Origin: Candidatus Altimarinota bacterium
Lineage (GTDB): Bacteria; Patescibacteriota; Gracilibacteria; BD1-5; UBA6164
NCBI GenBank assembly: GCA_020631575.1
Contig: JAHDGX010000042.1
Coordinates: 1,467 to 8,858, forward strand
Direction: 5' to 3'
DNA: 7,392 nucleotides
The translations under genes were made by a program, and so were the position numbers. Under the pieces are notes generated by a model. That model ran no database searches and was not told the origin of the DNA. It saw nothing but the letters and a program-made list of their open reading frames with translations. Below, one piece after another: positions 7,364 through 7,392 of this stretch. Within the stretch, counting starts at the first letter, position 1, and the number at the start of each line of letters is the position of its first letter.

Positions 7364-7392
7364 ATGATAGATTTATATACATTGACTTCAAA
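7364..7392 (+). CDS. possible 5' end of a gene (first ten codons only)
   Basis: An ATG at 7364 opens a frame reading MIDLYTLTSK up to the window edge. The sequence resembles the first beta strand of glutathione S-transferase-like proteins (E. coli YfcG begins MIDLYFAPTP), but ten residues cannot establish a family. AT-rich DNA with TATACT (7329-7334) and TATTAT (7342-7347) lies between the preceding terminator and this ATG and could hold a promoter. No Shine-Dalgarno sequence. Confidence 0.3.

Overview
The window almost certainly comes from a Candidate Phyla Radiation bacterium that reads UGA as glycine (translation table 25: Absconditabacteria/SR1 or Gracilibacteria; the window does not tell which). 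The DNA is AT-rich. Under the standard code every gene looks broken. With TGA read as Gly, eight genes become long uninterrupted frames containing about 66 in-frame TGA codons. Every complete gene ends in TAA, except tag, which ends in TAG; none ends in TGA. The assignment is firmest in tag, where all five TGAs fall on glycines conserved in E. coli Tag (for example HDEEW-G and LE-G-AQAGLSW) while TGG encodes tryptophan. None of the starts has a recognisable Shine-Dalgarno sequence.

Layout. 1-686 (minus): the N-terminal two thirds or so of a PilB/GspE-type pilus assembly ATPase, running off the left edge. 687-790: a divergent promoter region. 791-4414 (plus): a tight four-gene cluster with gaps of 9, 3 and 3 nt. 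It encodes a phosphate acetyltransferase-family protein with an internally duplicated C-terminal region, two tandem full-length EamA/DMT membrane transporters of identical length (287 aa), and the DNA repair enzyme 3-methyladenine DNA glycosylase I. 4462-5064: an unrecognised 200-aa protein, followed by a hairpin. 5130-6044: an ABC transporter ATPase strikingly like E. coli YadG, without its permease partner. 6108-7283: an unrecognised 391-aa protein behind a near-consensus promoter and ending in a clean intrinsic terminator. 7364-7392: possibly the first codons of another gene.

How the genes relate. The four-gene cluster is probably one transcript, but its products (acetyl-phosphate metabolism, small-molecule transport, alkylation repair) do not form an obvious pathway. 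The other genes appear to be separate transcription units. The points of most interest are the duplicated Pta-like protein whose two copies keep complementary motifs, the tandem transporters with a homogenised 3' end, the large difference between genes in how often glycine is written as TGA, and the two unrecognised proteins. I do not see a convincing new multi-gene defence or mobile system here.
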